Shown here in pieces: positions 46,423 through 55,799 of a stretch of DNA of 64,000 nt. Under the pieces are notes generated by a model. It ran no database searches and was not told the origin of the DNA. It saw nothing but the letters and a program-made list of their open reading frames with translations. Where the stretch lies: positions 1,364,001 through 1,428,000 of the forward strand of contig NZ_FWXV01000002.1 in the NCBI RefSeq assembly GCF_900176515.1, in the 5' to 3' direction. Origin of the DNA: Kibdelosporangium aridum (GTDB taxonomy: Bacteria; Actinomycetota; Actinomycetes; Mycobacteriales; Pseudonocardiaceae). Numbering within the stretch: position 1 is the first letter of the stretch; every line of letters begins with the position of its first letter. A program made the position numbers and the translations under genes.

Positions 46423-47442
46423 TCACGCCACTGGCGCGCGGGTGAGCACGACGGCGAAGCCGAAGGCCAGGCCCATGATCGTCAGTTCAGCCGTGGCCCA
46501 CGAGACCAACGCGGTCCGCTTGTGCCGCAAGATGCCCGGCAGCAGTCGCCACCGGATGTTCGCGCCGAGCAGTCCTAGCAGGACAACGCAGGTGATCTTG
46601 AGCAGAACGAGTACGCCATAGCCCGTTCCAAAGAGGTCACGCCACAGCGAGCTGCCGGGGGTGAGGACCAATTCCGCGATTCCGTTGAACAGTCCGGTGA
46701 CTGCCGAGATCACAATGCACGTGGTGGCCAGTTTGGAGAATCGCGGCAATGCGTGTGCCAGCAGCGTGCGATTCGCGGCCAACAGGACCACGACTGCGCC
46801 CAGCCCGCCGGTCCACGTGACCGCGGCGAGCACGTGCAGTTCCATCGAGACCATCGTGATGTCGTGCCACGACCAGTCGGTGGCGTGACCGGTCACGGGC
46901 AGCGGCAAGAGCGTGAACAACGCAGCGGCCGCGCGGAGCTCAGCGGGTACGGACTCGCCTTTGCGGACGGTCCAAGCCGCGAGAAAGGCGCACAGCATCG
47001 CGAACAGGAACACCGCGACAAGCGCCTTGCCCGCGCCGACCGTCCGGACGTAGTCCCAGATCGCGGTGAGAGTGACCGATTGCGACAGTCGTAGCTCGGC
47101 GGTTTGCAATACGAGCGCGACCAACGCGGTGATCGCCCACGTGAGCGCACTTGCGACAGTCACGCGGCGCGTGCCGGCCAGTACAGCCTCGGCGAGTTTC
47201 GGGCGGTCGAAGCCGATCAGCAGGGGCAGCAGGGAAAGCCCGACGGTGACGACCGCGGCCATGTCCAGCAGCACCCGGACGACCGGGATGCCGTACCGGA
47301 CCACCGCATCCGCCTCGGGCAATCCTGGCAGTGCGGTGGTCGCGGTGATCGTGAGTCCAATGAGGACACCGACGATCGCGGCCGAGACCAGCGCACCGAC
47401 CAGGGCGAACCGAGGCGAACCGGTGGCCCGGGTCGAGCTCAT
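46423..47442 (-). CDS. copD: Copper resistance protein CopD family
   Basis: CopD proteins move copper across the inner membrane together with CopC. The ATG at 47442 overlaps the copC stop by one base and gives 339 residues with eight to nine transmembrane helices. Family-typical histidines are in PVTGHATDWSWHDI and MELHVLAAVTWTGGLG. The ending LVSWATAELTIMGLAFGFAVVL is also hydrophobic. It is the last gene of the minus-strand TM-YcnI-CopC-CopD unit. Confidence 0.9.
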   Translation of the reverse strand: MSSTRATGSPRFALVGALVSAAIVGVLIGLTITATTALPGLPEADAVVRYGIPVVRVLLDMAAVVTVGLSLLPLLIGFDRPKLAEAVLAGTRRVTVASALTWAITALVALVLQTAELRLSQSVTLTAIWDYVRTVGAGKALVAVFLFAMLCAFLAAWTVRKGESVPAELRAAAALFTLLPLPVTGHATDWSWHDITMVSMELHVLAAVTWTGGLGAVVVLLAANRTLLAHALPRFSKLATTCIVISAVTGLFNGIAELVLTPGSSLWRDLFGTGYGVLVLLKITCVVLLGLLGANIRWRLLPGILRHKRTALVSWATAELTIMGLAFGFAVVLTRAPVA

Positions 47443-48002
47443 CAGGCGTCGTCTTCCTTGCCGCCCATACGAAGTGCGAACACGATGCCGACGCCGAGCA
47501 CGATCACGGCACCGACGATCCACACCCAGGTGGGGATTCCGCCGCCGCCCTCGTCGGTCGCACCCGGCGCGGCAGTACCCGCGCCGTTCTTGAACTTGGC
47601 AAGTTCTTCCGCGGGCAAAGGCGTGCCGTCGCCCGCTTTGTTGACCGTGAACGACAGTTCGCCCTGCACGGGGTGACCGTCAGCCGACAGCACCCGCCAC
47701 GCGATGCGGTAGACGCCACTCGGGCCGAGCGGCCGCACCGGCGCAGTCACCTGGGTGCTGTCCACCTGCGGCGGAGCCGCTTCCCAGTGGTTGTTCTGCG
47801 GGTCGAGCACGGAGATCGTGTTGATCCCCTCGCCGCCCTGGACCGGCTGGTCGAACGTGAGCGTGATGGTCTGCGGGCCCGACTCCAAGGCCACTTTGTC
47901 CTTGGGGTTGGAGTCCACCAACGAGTTGTGCGCGAGGGCCGGAGTGGCCAGCCCGACGAACGCCAGGCCGGCCAACAACGTCGCGGCTACGAACCGCCTC
48001 AT
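47442..48002 (-). CDS. copC: CopC domain protein, membrane-anchored
   Basis: CopC binds Cu(II) outside the cytoplasm. The 186-residue precursor has a signal peptide ending ATPALA, leaving His25 as the first mature residue, as required for the CopC copper site. A second ligand region is VLSADGHPVQGELSF. A Gly/Ala linker and one C-terminal transmembrane helix (WVWIVGAVIVLGVGIVFALRM) follow. The ATG overlaps the YcnI stop by four bases. Confidence 0.93.
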   Translation of the reverse strand: MRRFVAATLLAGLAFVGLATPALAHNSLVDSNPKDKVALESGPQTITLTFDQPVQGGEGINTISVLDPQNNHWEAAPPQVDSTQVTAPVRPLGPSGVYRIAWRVLSADGHPVQGELSFTVNKAGDGTPLPAEELAKFKNGAGTAAPGATDEGGGGIPTWVWIVGAVIVLGVGIVFALRMGGKEDDA

Positions 48003-48772
48003 GCCTTCTCGCCTCCACGAGCGGTGGCGGTCACCCGCTTCGCGCGCAGCGTGGCGCCGATACCCAGGCCGAGGCCGAGTGCTCCGACGACAAGGCCGAT
48101 GCCACCGAGCCAGCGCGCGGTGTTGTCAGTCCCGGCCGCCGCGGCCTCGTTGTGCGTGTCCGAGGCAGCGGGCTTCACCGCGGCCTGGCTGCCCGCACTG
48201 CCGTGTGCGTCCTCGCCCGCAGCGGCTGAGACGAGCTTGACGACCGGGGCCGGGTGCTCGGGCTCGCTGCCCGGGGTCGGCGGGGCGTCCCACTTCACGT
48301 CGCCCTTGGCGCCGTCGTACGTCTGGATCGCGGGGATGACCAGCTGGTCGACGTCCGGCAACGGACCGGCGGAGATGTCGAACTCCTGGAACTCGCCGGG
48401 GTTGATCCGGGTGCCCGGCTGCGCGGTCCAGGTGATCGTGTCGATCGCTTCCTTGACCTCGGCGCCGTGACCGCCCTTGACCGGCTTGTCCAGTGCGACC
48501 TTCTTGACCTCGGACGTCCAGCCGGGGACCGGTTTGGGCCGGGCGCCGGTCAGCGGGGTGTCCTTGGGGAACACCAGCGTGAGCTTGATCGTGCCCTGGG
48601 TGTTGTCCTCGTTCGGCACCCGGAAGGTGATCTTGGAGTAGCCGCCCTTCTTGGGCGGCTCGGTGACGTTGGCCGTCACGTGGGCGCTGGCGACGCCGCC
48701 ACCAGCGAGAACGAGGGCTCCGGCGGCGATCGCCACGGCAAAACCGCGCGCCAAAAATCGATTTGTAGACAT
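47999..48772 (-). CDS. ycnI: YcnI/DUF1775 copper-binding protein
   Basis: DUF1775 proteins bind copper through the N-terminal histidine of the mature form. The ATG at 48772, behind AGGAGC, gives 257 residues. The signal peptide ends GGGVASA, leaving His31 first (HVTANVTEP). The body includes YSKITFRVPNEDNTQGTIKL and GWTSEVKKVALDKP. A Glu/Ala-rich linker and a C-terminal transmembrane helix (LGGIGLVVGALGLGLGIGA) anchor it. It probably delivers copper to, or senses it for, CopC and CopD. Confidence 0.92.
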   Translation of the reverse strand: MSTNRFLARGFAVAIAAGALVLAGGGVASAHVTANVTEPPKKGGYSKITFRVPNEDNTQGTIKLTLVFPKDTPLTGARPKPVPGWTSEVKKVALDKPVKGGHGAEVKEAIDTITWTAQPGTRINPGEFQEFDISAGPLPDVDQLVIPAIQTYDGAKGDVKWDAPPTPGSEPEHPAPVVKLVSAAAGEDAHGSAGSQAAVKPAASDTHNEAAAAGTDNTARWLGGIGLVVGALGLGLGIGATLRAKRVTATARGGEKA

Positions 48773-48819
48773 GGTGAAAGTGCTCCTGAAGGTGCAGGGG
48801 TGAGTGGGGAGATCTGGTT

Positions 48820-49359
48820 TCAGGAGCAGGCAGGCGGACCGCGTCTGGTGTGCACGCGGCGCAGCAGCACGGCACGGATGTGATCGATCCGCTCCGGCGA
48901 TTCCGGCAGCGCATATGTCGCGCTGGCGACCGCGGGGAACTTCGGCGGCTCGATCAGGTCGAGCAGCAGCCGCATCGCCGAGCCGATCAAGCCGACGGCT
49001 GCGTCCGCCTTGGCCAGCAGCAGCGCGGTCACCAAGGTCGCGCCCGCGTGCGTCGCGAGCATCACCATCGGGTCGAAGAGCTGGTGGTGGCCGATGTGCG
49101 AGGGCACCGCGTAGTTGAGGACCAGGTGCATCGCTCCCTGGGCCATTCCGAGGGCTGTGAGCACCGACAACGGCCCATCGAAGCGGCTGGCGACAGCTGT
49201 GCCTGCCCACGCGACGATCATGGTCAGCAGGACAGCGAGGGCGGCATCCGGCGTCGCGCCGCCTGCCATGCCGTGCGCGGCGATGGCCAGCGCACCCGAG
49301 CTCACGGCCAGCGTCCAGCCACGCATCGCGCTGCGCGCGGTGACCGGTCGCTTTCTCAC
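48820..49359 (-). CDS. Integral membrane protein upstream of ycnI
   Basis: About 179 residues from the GTG at 49359 (TTG at 49377 and ATG at 49326 are alternatives). It has four to five transmembrane helices and His-containing loops (NYAVPSHIGHHQLFD, MLATHAGATLVT), which could bind metal. It lies 47 bases before ycnI and shares its strand, so it probably belongs to the copper unit. The C-terminus ends in RRVHTRRGPPACS. No family is recognised with certainty. Confidence 0.75.
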   Translation of the reverse strand: MRKRPVTARSAMRGWTLAVSSGALAIAAHGMAGGATPDAALAVLLTMIVAWAGTAVASRFDGPLSVLTALGMAQGAMHLVLNYAVPSHIGHHQLFDPMVMLATHAGATLVTALLLAKADAAVGLIGSAMRLLLDLIEPPKFPAVASATYALPESPERIDHIRAVLLRRVHTRRGPPACS

Positions 49360-49422
49360 ACGGTGGAGCGTAGCCAACGAGTCGCGCTGAATGAGACGGC
49401 CGGATTAATGAACCGAGACGTC

Positions 49423-49863
49423 TCAGATGCCCAACTTGTGCAGGAGTCGCTGCTCCATCTGGTCCAACTCGACGGCGACCGCCTTGTGCACGGTCCTGCG
49501 CTTCGCGGGGGGCATGCGTTCCGCGGCACGCACGGCTGAGGTGAGTTTGGCCAGCGTGTCGGACGTCTCCGTGACGAAGTGCTCGTCCTTGCCGCGGTCT
49601 GCAAGCTCCTGCAGCACCTCGGACAGCCCGGCGATCCTGGCGTGCAGCACCGCACCCCTGCCGGTGTATTTCGCGAGGTCAGTGATGGGAACCCCGAGTT
49701 TGTGAGCCCGGCGGTTGTCCTTGAGGTTGCGGAGCGTGGCCGCGGCTTTCACGGCGAACGGAATCAGAATGGGCGCGATCGCCGGGCCGATGACCTTGGC
49801 GACGGCGACTGCGTTTTTCGCGCTGCGCGGATTTATCCGTGGCGTTCGCTTCGTCGCGCTCAT
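49423..49863 (-). CDS. DUF6474-like protein
   Basis: The ATG at 49863 gives 146 residues. The opening basic region (MSATKRTPRINPRSAKNAV) is followed by VAKVIGPAIAPILIPFAVKAAATLR, a hydrophobic segment, and by KLGVPITDLAKYTGRGAVLHARIAGLSEVLQEL (in short pieces LGVPITDLAKYTGRGA, LHARIAGL). A charged helical C-terminus ends the protein. This pattern matches small actinobacterial DUF6474 proteins of unknown function. It is divergent from the nuclease at 49926. Confidence 0.7.
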   Translation of the reverse strand: MSATKRTPRINPRSAKNAVAVAKVIGPAIAPILIPFAVKAAATLRNLKDNRRAHKLGVPITDLAKYTGRGAVLHARIAGLSEVLQELADRGKDEHFVTETSDTLAKLTSAVRAAERMPPAKRRTVHKAVAVELDQMEQRLLHKLGI

Positions 49864-49925
49864 GGCCCTCAACCTACTGGCGGGCGGCAACAGCAGCATC
49901 TCGGCTGCGAGTGGCCTCGCCTAGA

Positions 49926-51572
49926 GTGCTCACTGTGACGGATTCGGTGCTGCTCGACGCTGGTGTGGTCAACCGTTGCCGGCGGCGGGTGCACTTGGAG
50001 CACGACCCGGCCATGCGGGACGCCCCGAGAGCCGCCCCCGACCCCACCGGCCAGCAGAGAAAAGCGGACGCGACGGCACATCGCCGCGCGGTCGCCGACC
50101 GGGTGGCGCGGCTGGTCGGCCCGGACTGGATGGAGATCCCCGCCGGTCCTGACCTGCGTGGAACCGACCGTGAGCAGGCAACGCTGGCCATGCTGACCGC
50201 AGGCGCCCGGTTCATCTGGGCCGCGCAGCTGCCGCGTGATCCCCTCGGCGGTCGGCGGGGCTCGATCGACTTGCTGGTCAAGACCGACAAAGGCTACGTA
50301 CCGGTGCTGGTCGTCCGGCACAAGGTGACTGACCCCGGCCAAGGCGCCCGTACCTCACCATTGGGCGAGCCGATGCCGAACGGCAGCCGCGTGGACCCGT
50401 TGCGCAAGATCCGCCCGCAACCGCGTGACCAAATGCGGCTCGCCCACGCATGGCGGATGCTGCAGGCCGCTGGCTACGCGGCGTCCGGGCGCGCGGTCGG
50501 CGGTGTGATCGGCCTGGACGCGGACGTCGTGGCGTGGCATGACCTAGAAGCGCCAACATGGCCAGGCGGTCGGACGGCGTTGTCGGAGTACGACAACCGG
50601 TTCTCCGACCGTCTCGCCGTCGCCGCCGCAGCAGCCAATGGGGGACAACCGCTGGCGCGGCCGTCGCGCATCCTGGAGTGCCGGAGCTGCCCGTGGTGGC
50701 CGATCTGTGAAGTCACCTTGATGGAGAAGCGGGACGTCAGCCTCGTGGCACGCGGCGAGGACGCGATAACACTGCGGGCCGCGGGCGTACAGACCGTCGA
50801 CGAACTGGCGGAGGTCCCGCTCGGGACGGACTTGCAACTGGTCGGGCTGCCATCGGACGACGCCATCGCGTTGGCCAAGGCGTGGCTGCGTGACCTCACG
50901 ATGGTCCGCCGCGTGGCCGAGGTGACGGTGCCACGGGCCGACGTCGAGGTCGACGTGGACATGGAGAGCTTCGGCGACGCAGGCGCGTACATGTGGGGCG
51001 CGCTGCTCAGCGGTGCCGATGTCGGCGAGCGCCAGGGGTATCGCGCGTTCGCCACCTGGGAGCCGTTGCCGACCAAGGACGAGGCACGTTCGTTCGCGGA
51101 GTTCTGGGAATGGCTGATGGGCGTGCGGCTGCGGGCCCGCGCACGCGGCCTGACCTTCCGTGCCTACTGCTACAACGAACTCGCCGAGAACCGATGGCTG
51201 CTCGCGTCCGCCCGCAGGTTCAAGGGCAGGCCAGGTATCCCGACCGAACACCAGGTGCAGGAGTTCATCGACTCGGACGCGTGGTTCGACCTGTTCCGCA
51301 GCGTCCAGGAGCAGTTCCTGTGCGCGCAGGGCAAAGGCCTGAAGATCATCGCGCCTGCCGCAGGCTTCAGCTGGCGCGACCCGGAGGCCAGCGGCGAGAA
51401 CTCGATGCGCTGGTACCGCGACGCCGTCGGGATGGACGGCGACGAGCCGAAACCAGACCAACGGGAACGCCTGTACATCTACAACGAGGACGATGTGCGC
51501 GCCACGATGACCCTGCGGCACTGGATGTCCTCGGAAAAGGTCTACGAGATCCCCTACGTGGGTGACCTGTGA
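49926..51572 (+). CDS. TM0106-family RecB-like nuclease with RNase H-like exonuclease domain
   Basis: From the GTG at 49926 (GTG 49935 is possible) the protein has 548 residues. The N-terminal part resembles Cas4/RecB nucleases: Cys18 in GVVNRCRRRVHLEHD, the active-site region GSIDLLV and VLVVRHK, and a second cysteine set at 252, 255 and 261 (ECRSCPWWPIC). The four Cys suggest an Fe-S cluster, as in Cas4 and AddB. The C-terminal domain is a DEDD-like exonuclease, with Asp345-x-Glu347 (VDVDMESFGD) and Asp523 in YNEDDVRATMTL. The family is common in actinobacteria and is thought to act in DNA repair or processing. The stop overlaps the next gene by four bases. Confidence 0.88.
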   Translation: MLTVTDSVLLDAGVVNRCRRRVHLEHDPAMRDAPRAAPDPTGQQRKADATAHRRAVADRVARLVGPDWMEIPAGPDLRGTDREQATLAMLTAGARFIWAAQLPRDPLGGRRGSIDLLVKTDKGYVPVLVVRHKVTDPGQGARTSPLGEPMPNGSRVDPLRKIRPQPRDQMRLAHAWRMLQAAGYAASGRAVGGVIGLDADVVAWHDLEAPTWPGGRTALSEYDNRFSDRLAVAAAAANGGQPLARPSRILECRSCPWWPICEVTLMEKRDVSLVARGEDAITLRAAGVQTVDELAEVPLGTDLQLVGLPSDDAIALAKAWLRDLTMVRRVAEVTVPRADVEVDVDMESFGDAGAYMWGALLSGADVGERQGYRAFATWEPLPTKDEARSFAEFWEWLMGVRLRARARGLTFRAYCYNELAENRWLLASARRFKGRPGIPTEHQVQEFIDSDAWFDLFRSVQEQFLCAQGKGLKIIAPAAGFSWRDPEASGENSMRWYRDAVGMDGDEPKPDQRERLYIYNEDDVRATMTLRHWMSSEKVYEIPYVGDL

Positions 51573-52396
51573 TCAACGCTCGACTGCTCATCTGGTGCGC
51601 CGCGCCGATCCACGAGGTGCGGGCCGTGCTGCATCGGTACGGGATGCGTTCCGTGCTCGTCGAAGTCGAGTCGGGGACTGTGGTCGTGCCACGGGATCAG
51701 ATGAGTCTCTCGGTGGCCACGCAATGGGGCTACAAGGTGACGCGCAAGACCCACAAGGCAGCTGTGGTGTTCGCGTGGGACGACCAAGCCATGCTGATCC
51801 TTCCGGTCGCCGCGGTGGCGTTCGGCTGGAGCTGGGGCGACGACAAAGCAGCGATGAACGTGATGGCGCAACTCGCTGACTACGGCCGGGCGCGCAAGGC
51901 CTCGATGGCCCTGTTGAACGCGGTACTGCCGTCAAGGCAAGCACCGGACAAGCAGGCGCGAGCAGCCAAGCGGATCGCGGAGGCAATGGGCGTCGACGAA
52001 GCGACGGTCCGGCCACGCGTGCAGCAGTACGAACACCGGTTGCCGCCCGAGCAATTGCTCGACGAGCTCGGGAAGGGCGACGTGGCCACCGTGGTGCGCG
52101 CGGTCGACGCCGGTCATTTCGACGGGTGGCGCGCCGGGCGCAACAAGGTGATCGAGTGGAAGCGCCGGTACAACTCGGCACTGCTCATCGCGGTGGCCCT
52201 CGGGGGCATTGTCGGGTTCACAGTCGCGCTCATGCTGCCTTTTCTCGGCGTCGGCCCGATCCTGTTGGGCCCCGCGTTCGGCATCCTCGTGCTGAACATC
52301 TTCTGGCAGTGGACCCGGTACCGGATCAGGCAGTTGCCGATCGACGAGGTGTTGCCGATCGTTCAGCTGCCGTCGGACAACCAGTCGGCCAGGTAG
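51569..52396 (+). CDS. Membrane protein of unknown function coupled to the nuclease
   Basis: The 275-residue product overlaps the nuclease stop by four bases (GTGA). The N-terminal ~90 residues form a soluble alpha/beta region (RSVLVEVESGTVVVPRDQ, WGYKVTRKTHKAAVV). A charged helical middle follows, then two transmembrane helices near the C-terminus (ALLIAVALGGIVGFTVALML and ILLGPAFGILVLNIFW). I recognise no family. Coupling to the nuclease suggests a joint function, which is unproven. Its end is antisense to soxG for 34 bases. Confidence 0.72.
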   Translation: MINARLLIWCAAPIHEVRAVLHRYGMRSVLVEVESGTVVVPRDQMSLSVATQWGYKVTRKTHKAAVVFAWDDQAMLILPVAAVAFGWSWGDDKAAMNVMAQLADYGRARKASMALLNAVLPSRQAPDKQARAAKRIAEAMGVDEATVRPRVQQYEHRLPPEQLLDELGKGDVATVVRAVDAGHFDGWRAGRNKVIEWKRRYNSALLIAVALGGIVGFTVALMLPFLGVGPILLGPAFGILVLNIFWQWTRYRIRQLPIDEVLPIVQLPSDNQSAR

Positions 52397-52884
52397 GTCG
52401 CGAACGAGCCCCGAACGAGCAAGCGATAGACCGGCTCGTCCGAGGTCTGCCAGAGGATCACCTGGGTTCGGGCGATCGTGGTCTGCGCGCACCGGCCAGC
52501 GTGGAACGCTCGGGGGTGAAGGTCCAGCGTGCAGCCGTGTTCCAACAAATCACGGCTGCGCACTTCGATGGTCGTCCGGTTCGCCGACACGTCCACAACG
52601 GACGCCGACGGTTCTTGGAGCAGGCCGAGGAGTTCGGTGTCGCCGTCCGGGCCGACGACCAGCCACTCGTCCGGGCCCAGCCACAGGATGTCCCGGGAAC
52701 CCGCCTCCACCACGGAGTTCGGCACCACGGGCAGCGGACCGCCGAGCCGTTCGGAGATCCGGGCGGCCGCGTCACTGGTCGGCATGGCCCGGACGTTGAC
52801 CATGGTCAGGAACGGGATCTCGGTGATGCCCGGGTAATCCGCCAAGGGGCTACGGCGGAGCGACTCAACCGTCACGGCGGGCAC
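52363..52884 (-). CDS. soxG: Sarcosine oxidase gamma subunit
   Basis: This is the small accessory subunit of heterotetrameric sarcosine oxidase. The GTG start gives 173 residues with the family features LPVVPNSVVEAGSRDILWLGPDEWLVVGP (quotable as RDILWLGPDEWLVVGP) and VDVSANRTTIEV. Its start overlaps soxA by 20 bases. It is the last gene of soxBDAG. Confidence 0.92.
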   Translation of the reverse strand: MPAVTVESLRRSPLADYPGITEIPFLTMVNVRAMPTSDAAARISERLGGPLPVVPNSVVEAGSRDILWLGPDEWLVVGPDGDTELLGLLQEPSASVVDVSANRTTIEVRSRDLLEHGCTLDLHPRAFHAGRCAQTTIARTQVILWQTSDEPVYRLLVRGSFATYLADWLSDGS

Positions 52885-55552
52885 CTTCCTTGTCGTAGAA
52901 CACCGGCTCGGTCACGGTCGCGGCGATCACCCGGTCGCCGAGCGGCGCCAGCAGCGTCTCACCGATCCGGTTGCGGCCGTTGCGGATCAACGCCAGGGCG
53001 AACGTGCGCTCCAGCACCGCACTGCGGTAACTCGAGGTCACGTGTCCTTCCATCGGGACTGGCGGGGTGAGGTCGGCATCCGGGGTGACCATCTGCGCGC
53101 CTTCGGGCAGCAGCTCTGTCGGGTCGATGGGCAGCAGACCGACCAGGTGCTTGCGGTCGGACCGGGCGGTGTCCGGCCGACTGAGCGAGCGCTTGCCCAC
53201 GAAGTGCTTCTGCTTGGACACGATCCACGACATGCCCAGGTCATGCGGGGTTACCGTGCCGTCGGTGTCCTGGCCGACGATCGGGAAGCCCTTCTCCGCC
53301 CGCAGCACGTGCATGGTTTCCGTGCCGTATGGGGTGATGCCGTACGGCTTGCCTTCCTCATAGATCGCTTCCCACGCGGCGAGGCCGTACCAGCCGGACA
53401 CGTTCACCTCGTAGGCGAGTTCGCCGGAGAACGAGATCCGGGCGATCCGCGCCGGGATACCGTTCACCAGCGTGGTTTCCCGGAACGTCATGAACGGGAA
53501 GGCCTCATTGGACACGTCCAGCTCCGGCGCGACCAGGCCGACCACCGCGCGGGACTGTGGACCGACGACCGCGATCGTGGACCACTGCTCGGTCACCGAA
53601 GTGAAGCGGACGTCGAGCTCCGGCCATTCGGTCTGTGACCACTCCTCGAACCAGTCGAGCACGTTCGCCGCGCCACCGGTCGTGGTTGTGACGTAGTAGC
53701 GGTCTTCGGCCAGGCGCATGGTCACGCCGTCGTCGAAGACCATGCCGTCGGCCTTGCACATGATCCCGTACCGCGCCGAGCCGACCGCCAGCTTCTTGAA
53801 AGCGTTGGTGTACATGCGGTTCAGGAACTCGCCCGCGTCCGTGCCGACCACTTCGATCTTGCCGAGGGTGCTCGCGTCCTGCATGCCGACGCCGGTCCTG
53901 GCCGCACGGCATTCACGCAGCACAGCGGTTTCCATGTCCTCGCCGGGCTTCGGGTAGAACCACGGCCGCTTCCACTGGCCGACGTTCTCGAACTCCGCCC
54001 CTTGCTTGACATGCCATTCGTGGATCGGCGTTGTCCGAATCGGATCGTGCAGCTTGCCTCGATCACGTCCGGCCATCAGCGCGAACGACACAGGCACGTT
54101 CGGCGCCCGGAATGTGGTGGTGCCAAGTTCGCCGGGCGTTGTGCCGAGTGCCTCAGCGATGACGCCCAGCGCCGGGATGTTCGACGTACGGCCCTGGTCA
54201 GCGCCCGTGCCGATGGTCGTGTACCGCTTGACGTGCTCGGGCGACCGCATCCCGGCACCGACCGCGCGCTGGATGTCCGCGACCGTCGCATCCCGTTGCA
54301 GGTCAACGAACTGGTTCTGCGGATCACCCGGTACCAGCCAGACGGGTTGTTCCGGCGTGATCTCACGGGACTGCACCGCAGGAAGAGGCGGCGGCTCGAC
54401 GGGATAACCGACGGCGGCCGCGGCTTCGACTCCCGCTTCGGCCGCTTCGATCAACGCCGCTCTCGTGTCGAAGGTCCCGTTCGCAGCTCCGACGACTCGG
54501 TTCTGCTGCGCTGGGGTGTCCGGAACAAACGCTTGACCGGTCCACTTCAAGGTGCCGCGCGACTGGCTGAACAAGTGCACCGCGGGCTGCCAACCACCGG
54601 ACACCGCAAGCAGATCACACTCGATGCGACGGTCCCTTGTGGACACAGCGGTGATCCTGGGTTCGCCTTCGGTGTTCGTGATCACGCCACTGATCACCTC
54701 GACACTCTTCGGCGCGAGGTCCGGAGGGCTCGGGCGTGAGTCGACGACCGTCACCTCAGCCCCAGCTTGGACGAGCGCGGCCACTGTTCCATACGCGCTG
54801 TCGTTCGTCGTGAAGACAACAACTTTGCGGCCGGGCAGGACCGCGTACTTGGTGATGTACTTGCGGACCGCGCCAGCGAGCATGATCCCTGGCCGGTCGT
54901 TGTTCTCGAAGACGATCGGCTGCTCATGCGCGCCGGTCGCCAGGATCACCCGCCGCGCCCGGATGTGCCACAGCGTCTGGCCCTGCGCGACGAGCACATA
55001 ATTGCTGTCGTAGTACCCGAAAGCCGTGGCCCCGTGCAGGACCCGCAGCTCCGCAGCCTCTTCCGCACCAACAATTCCCTGGGGGGAACCCCTGAATTTC
55101 ACGTTACCGGAGGGGTACGACATTCCCGCGAGGATCACGCGGGCACCACCCGATGCGGCAGTCTTCGCGGCCGTGCGTCCCGCCGGGCCCGCGCCGATCA
55201 CCAGGACGTCGGTGTGCGTGAAACGCTTGTCGTATCTGGGTTCCTCGGGATCCGGGACGAGACGGCCGATCCCGGACAGTGTGCGTGCTACCAGGCCGTC
55301 GGTGAGTTTGACGGTTGTCGCCTGGAGCGAAGGTTCGGAGCCGACCTGGACGAGAGCGTTCGGCTCCTCAACTCCGGCGGAGAAAATGCCGCGCGGGCGC
55401 TGCTTGTACAGCGAAGGCGCGACCTGCATAACGCCGTTGGCGAGCATGGCGGACGCCAGCGTGTCGCCCTCGAAGCCTTCGTATGAGACGTCGTCGACAA
55501 CGAAGCGCAGCGGTTTCGTGCGGTCGATCTCGCCGCCCTCAGCGAGCCTCAT
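52865..55552 (-). CDS. soxA: Sarcosine oxidase alpha subunit
   Basis: With SoxB, D and G it oxidises sarcosine to glycine, passing the one-carbon unit to tetrahydrofolate and making H2O2. The ATG at 55552 overlaps the soxD stop and gives 895 residues. The N-terminal region resembles a 2Fe-2S-type domain without clear cluster cysteines. The NAD-binding Rossmann motif is VLVIGAGPAGRTAAKTAA. The C-terminal GcvT-like folate domain includes VAVVGPQSRAVVGL-type sequence and RISFSGELAYEVNV. Extension to an earlier ATG would overlap soxD and is unlikely. Confidence 0.95.
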   Translation of the reverse strand: MRLAEGGEIDRTKPLRFVVDDVSYEGFEGDTLASAMLANGVMQVAPSLYKQRPRGIFSAGVEEPNALVQVGSEPSLQATTVKLTDGLVARTLSGIGRLVPDPEEPRYDKRFTHTDVLVIGAGPAGRTAAKTAASGGARVILAGMSYPSGNVKFRGSPQGIVGAEEAAELRVLHGATAFGYYDSNYVLVAQGQTLWHIRARRVILATGAHEQPIVFENNDRPGIMLAGAVRKYITKYAVLPGRKVVVFTTNDSAYGTVAALVQAGAEVTVVDSRPSPPDLAPKSVEVISGVITNTEGEPRITAVSTRDRRIECDLLAVSGGWQPAVHLFSQSRGTLKWTGQAFVPDTPAQQNRVVGAANGTFDTRAALIEAAEAGVEAAAAVGYPVEPPPLPAVQSREITPEQPVWLVPGDPQNQFVDLQRDATVADIQRAVGAGMRSPEHVKRYTTIGTGADQGRTSNIPALGVIAEALGTTPGELGTTTFRAPNVPVSFALMAGRDRGKLHDPIRTTPIHEWHVKQGAEFENVGQWKRPWFYPKPGEDMETAVLRECRAARTGVGMQDASTLGKIEVVGTDAGEFLNRMYTNAFKKLAVGSARYGIMCKADGMVFDDGVTMRLAEDRYYVTTTTGGAANVLDWFEEWSQTEWPELDVRFTSVTEQWSTIAVVGPQSRAVVGLVAPELDVSNEAFPFMTFRETTLVNGIPARIARISFSGELAYEVNVSGWYGLAAWEAIYEEGKPYGITPYGTETMHVLRAEKGFPIVGQDTDGTVTPHDLGMSWIVSKQKHFVGKRSLSRPDTARSDRKHLVGLLPIDPTELLPEGAQMVTPDADLTPPVPMEGHVTSSYRSAVLERTFALALIRNGRNRIGETLLAPLGDRVIAATVTEPVFYDKEGARRDG

Positions 55553-55791
55553 GACTGGAACTCGCTGGTCACGGTGTTGCGGACGGTGTTGAACCAGCGG
55601 CGGCACCCGGCGGTGTGCACCCACCGCTCGGCGAAGTCGCCCTTGGGGTTGTCACGGAAGAACACGTACTGCGCCCATTCTTCGTCCGACAGCGACTCGG
55701 GATCGGCGGGGTAGGCCACGAACGCCTGGCCGCCGTAGTGGAACTCGGTCTCCTCGCGCTCGCCGCACCAGGGACAACTGATCAGCAGCAT
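55549..55791 (-). CDS. soxD: Sarcosine oxidase delta subunit
   Basis: An 80-residue zinc-binding subunit. The N-terminal CPWCGEREETEF and the later TAGCRRWFNTVR supply the cysteine and histidine ligands, and FAERWVHTAGC is the conserved centre. The ATG at 55791 follows soxB by eight bases, and the stop overlaps soxA (ATGA). Length and motifs are standard for the family. Confidence 0.95.
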   Translation of the reverse strand: MLLISCPWCGEREETEFHYGGQAFVAYPADPESLSDEEWAQYVFFRDNPKGDFAERWVHTAGCRRWFNTVRNTVTSEFQS

Positions 55792-55799
55792 GCCTCTCC

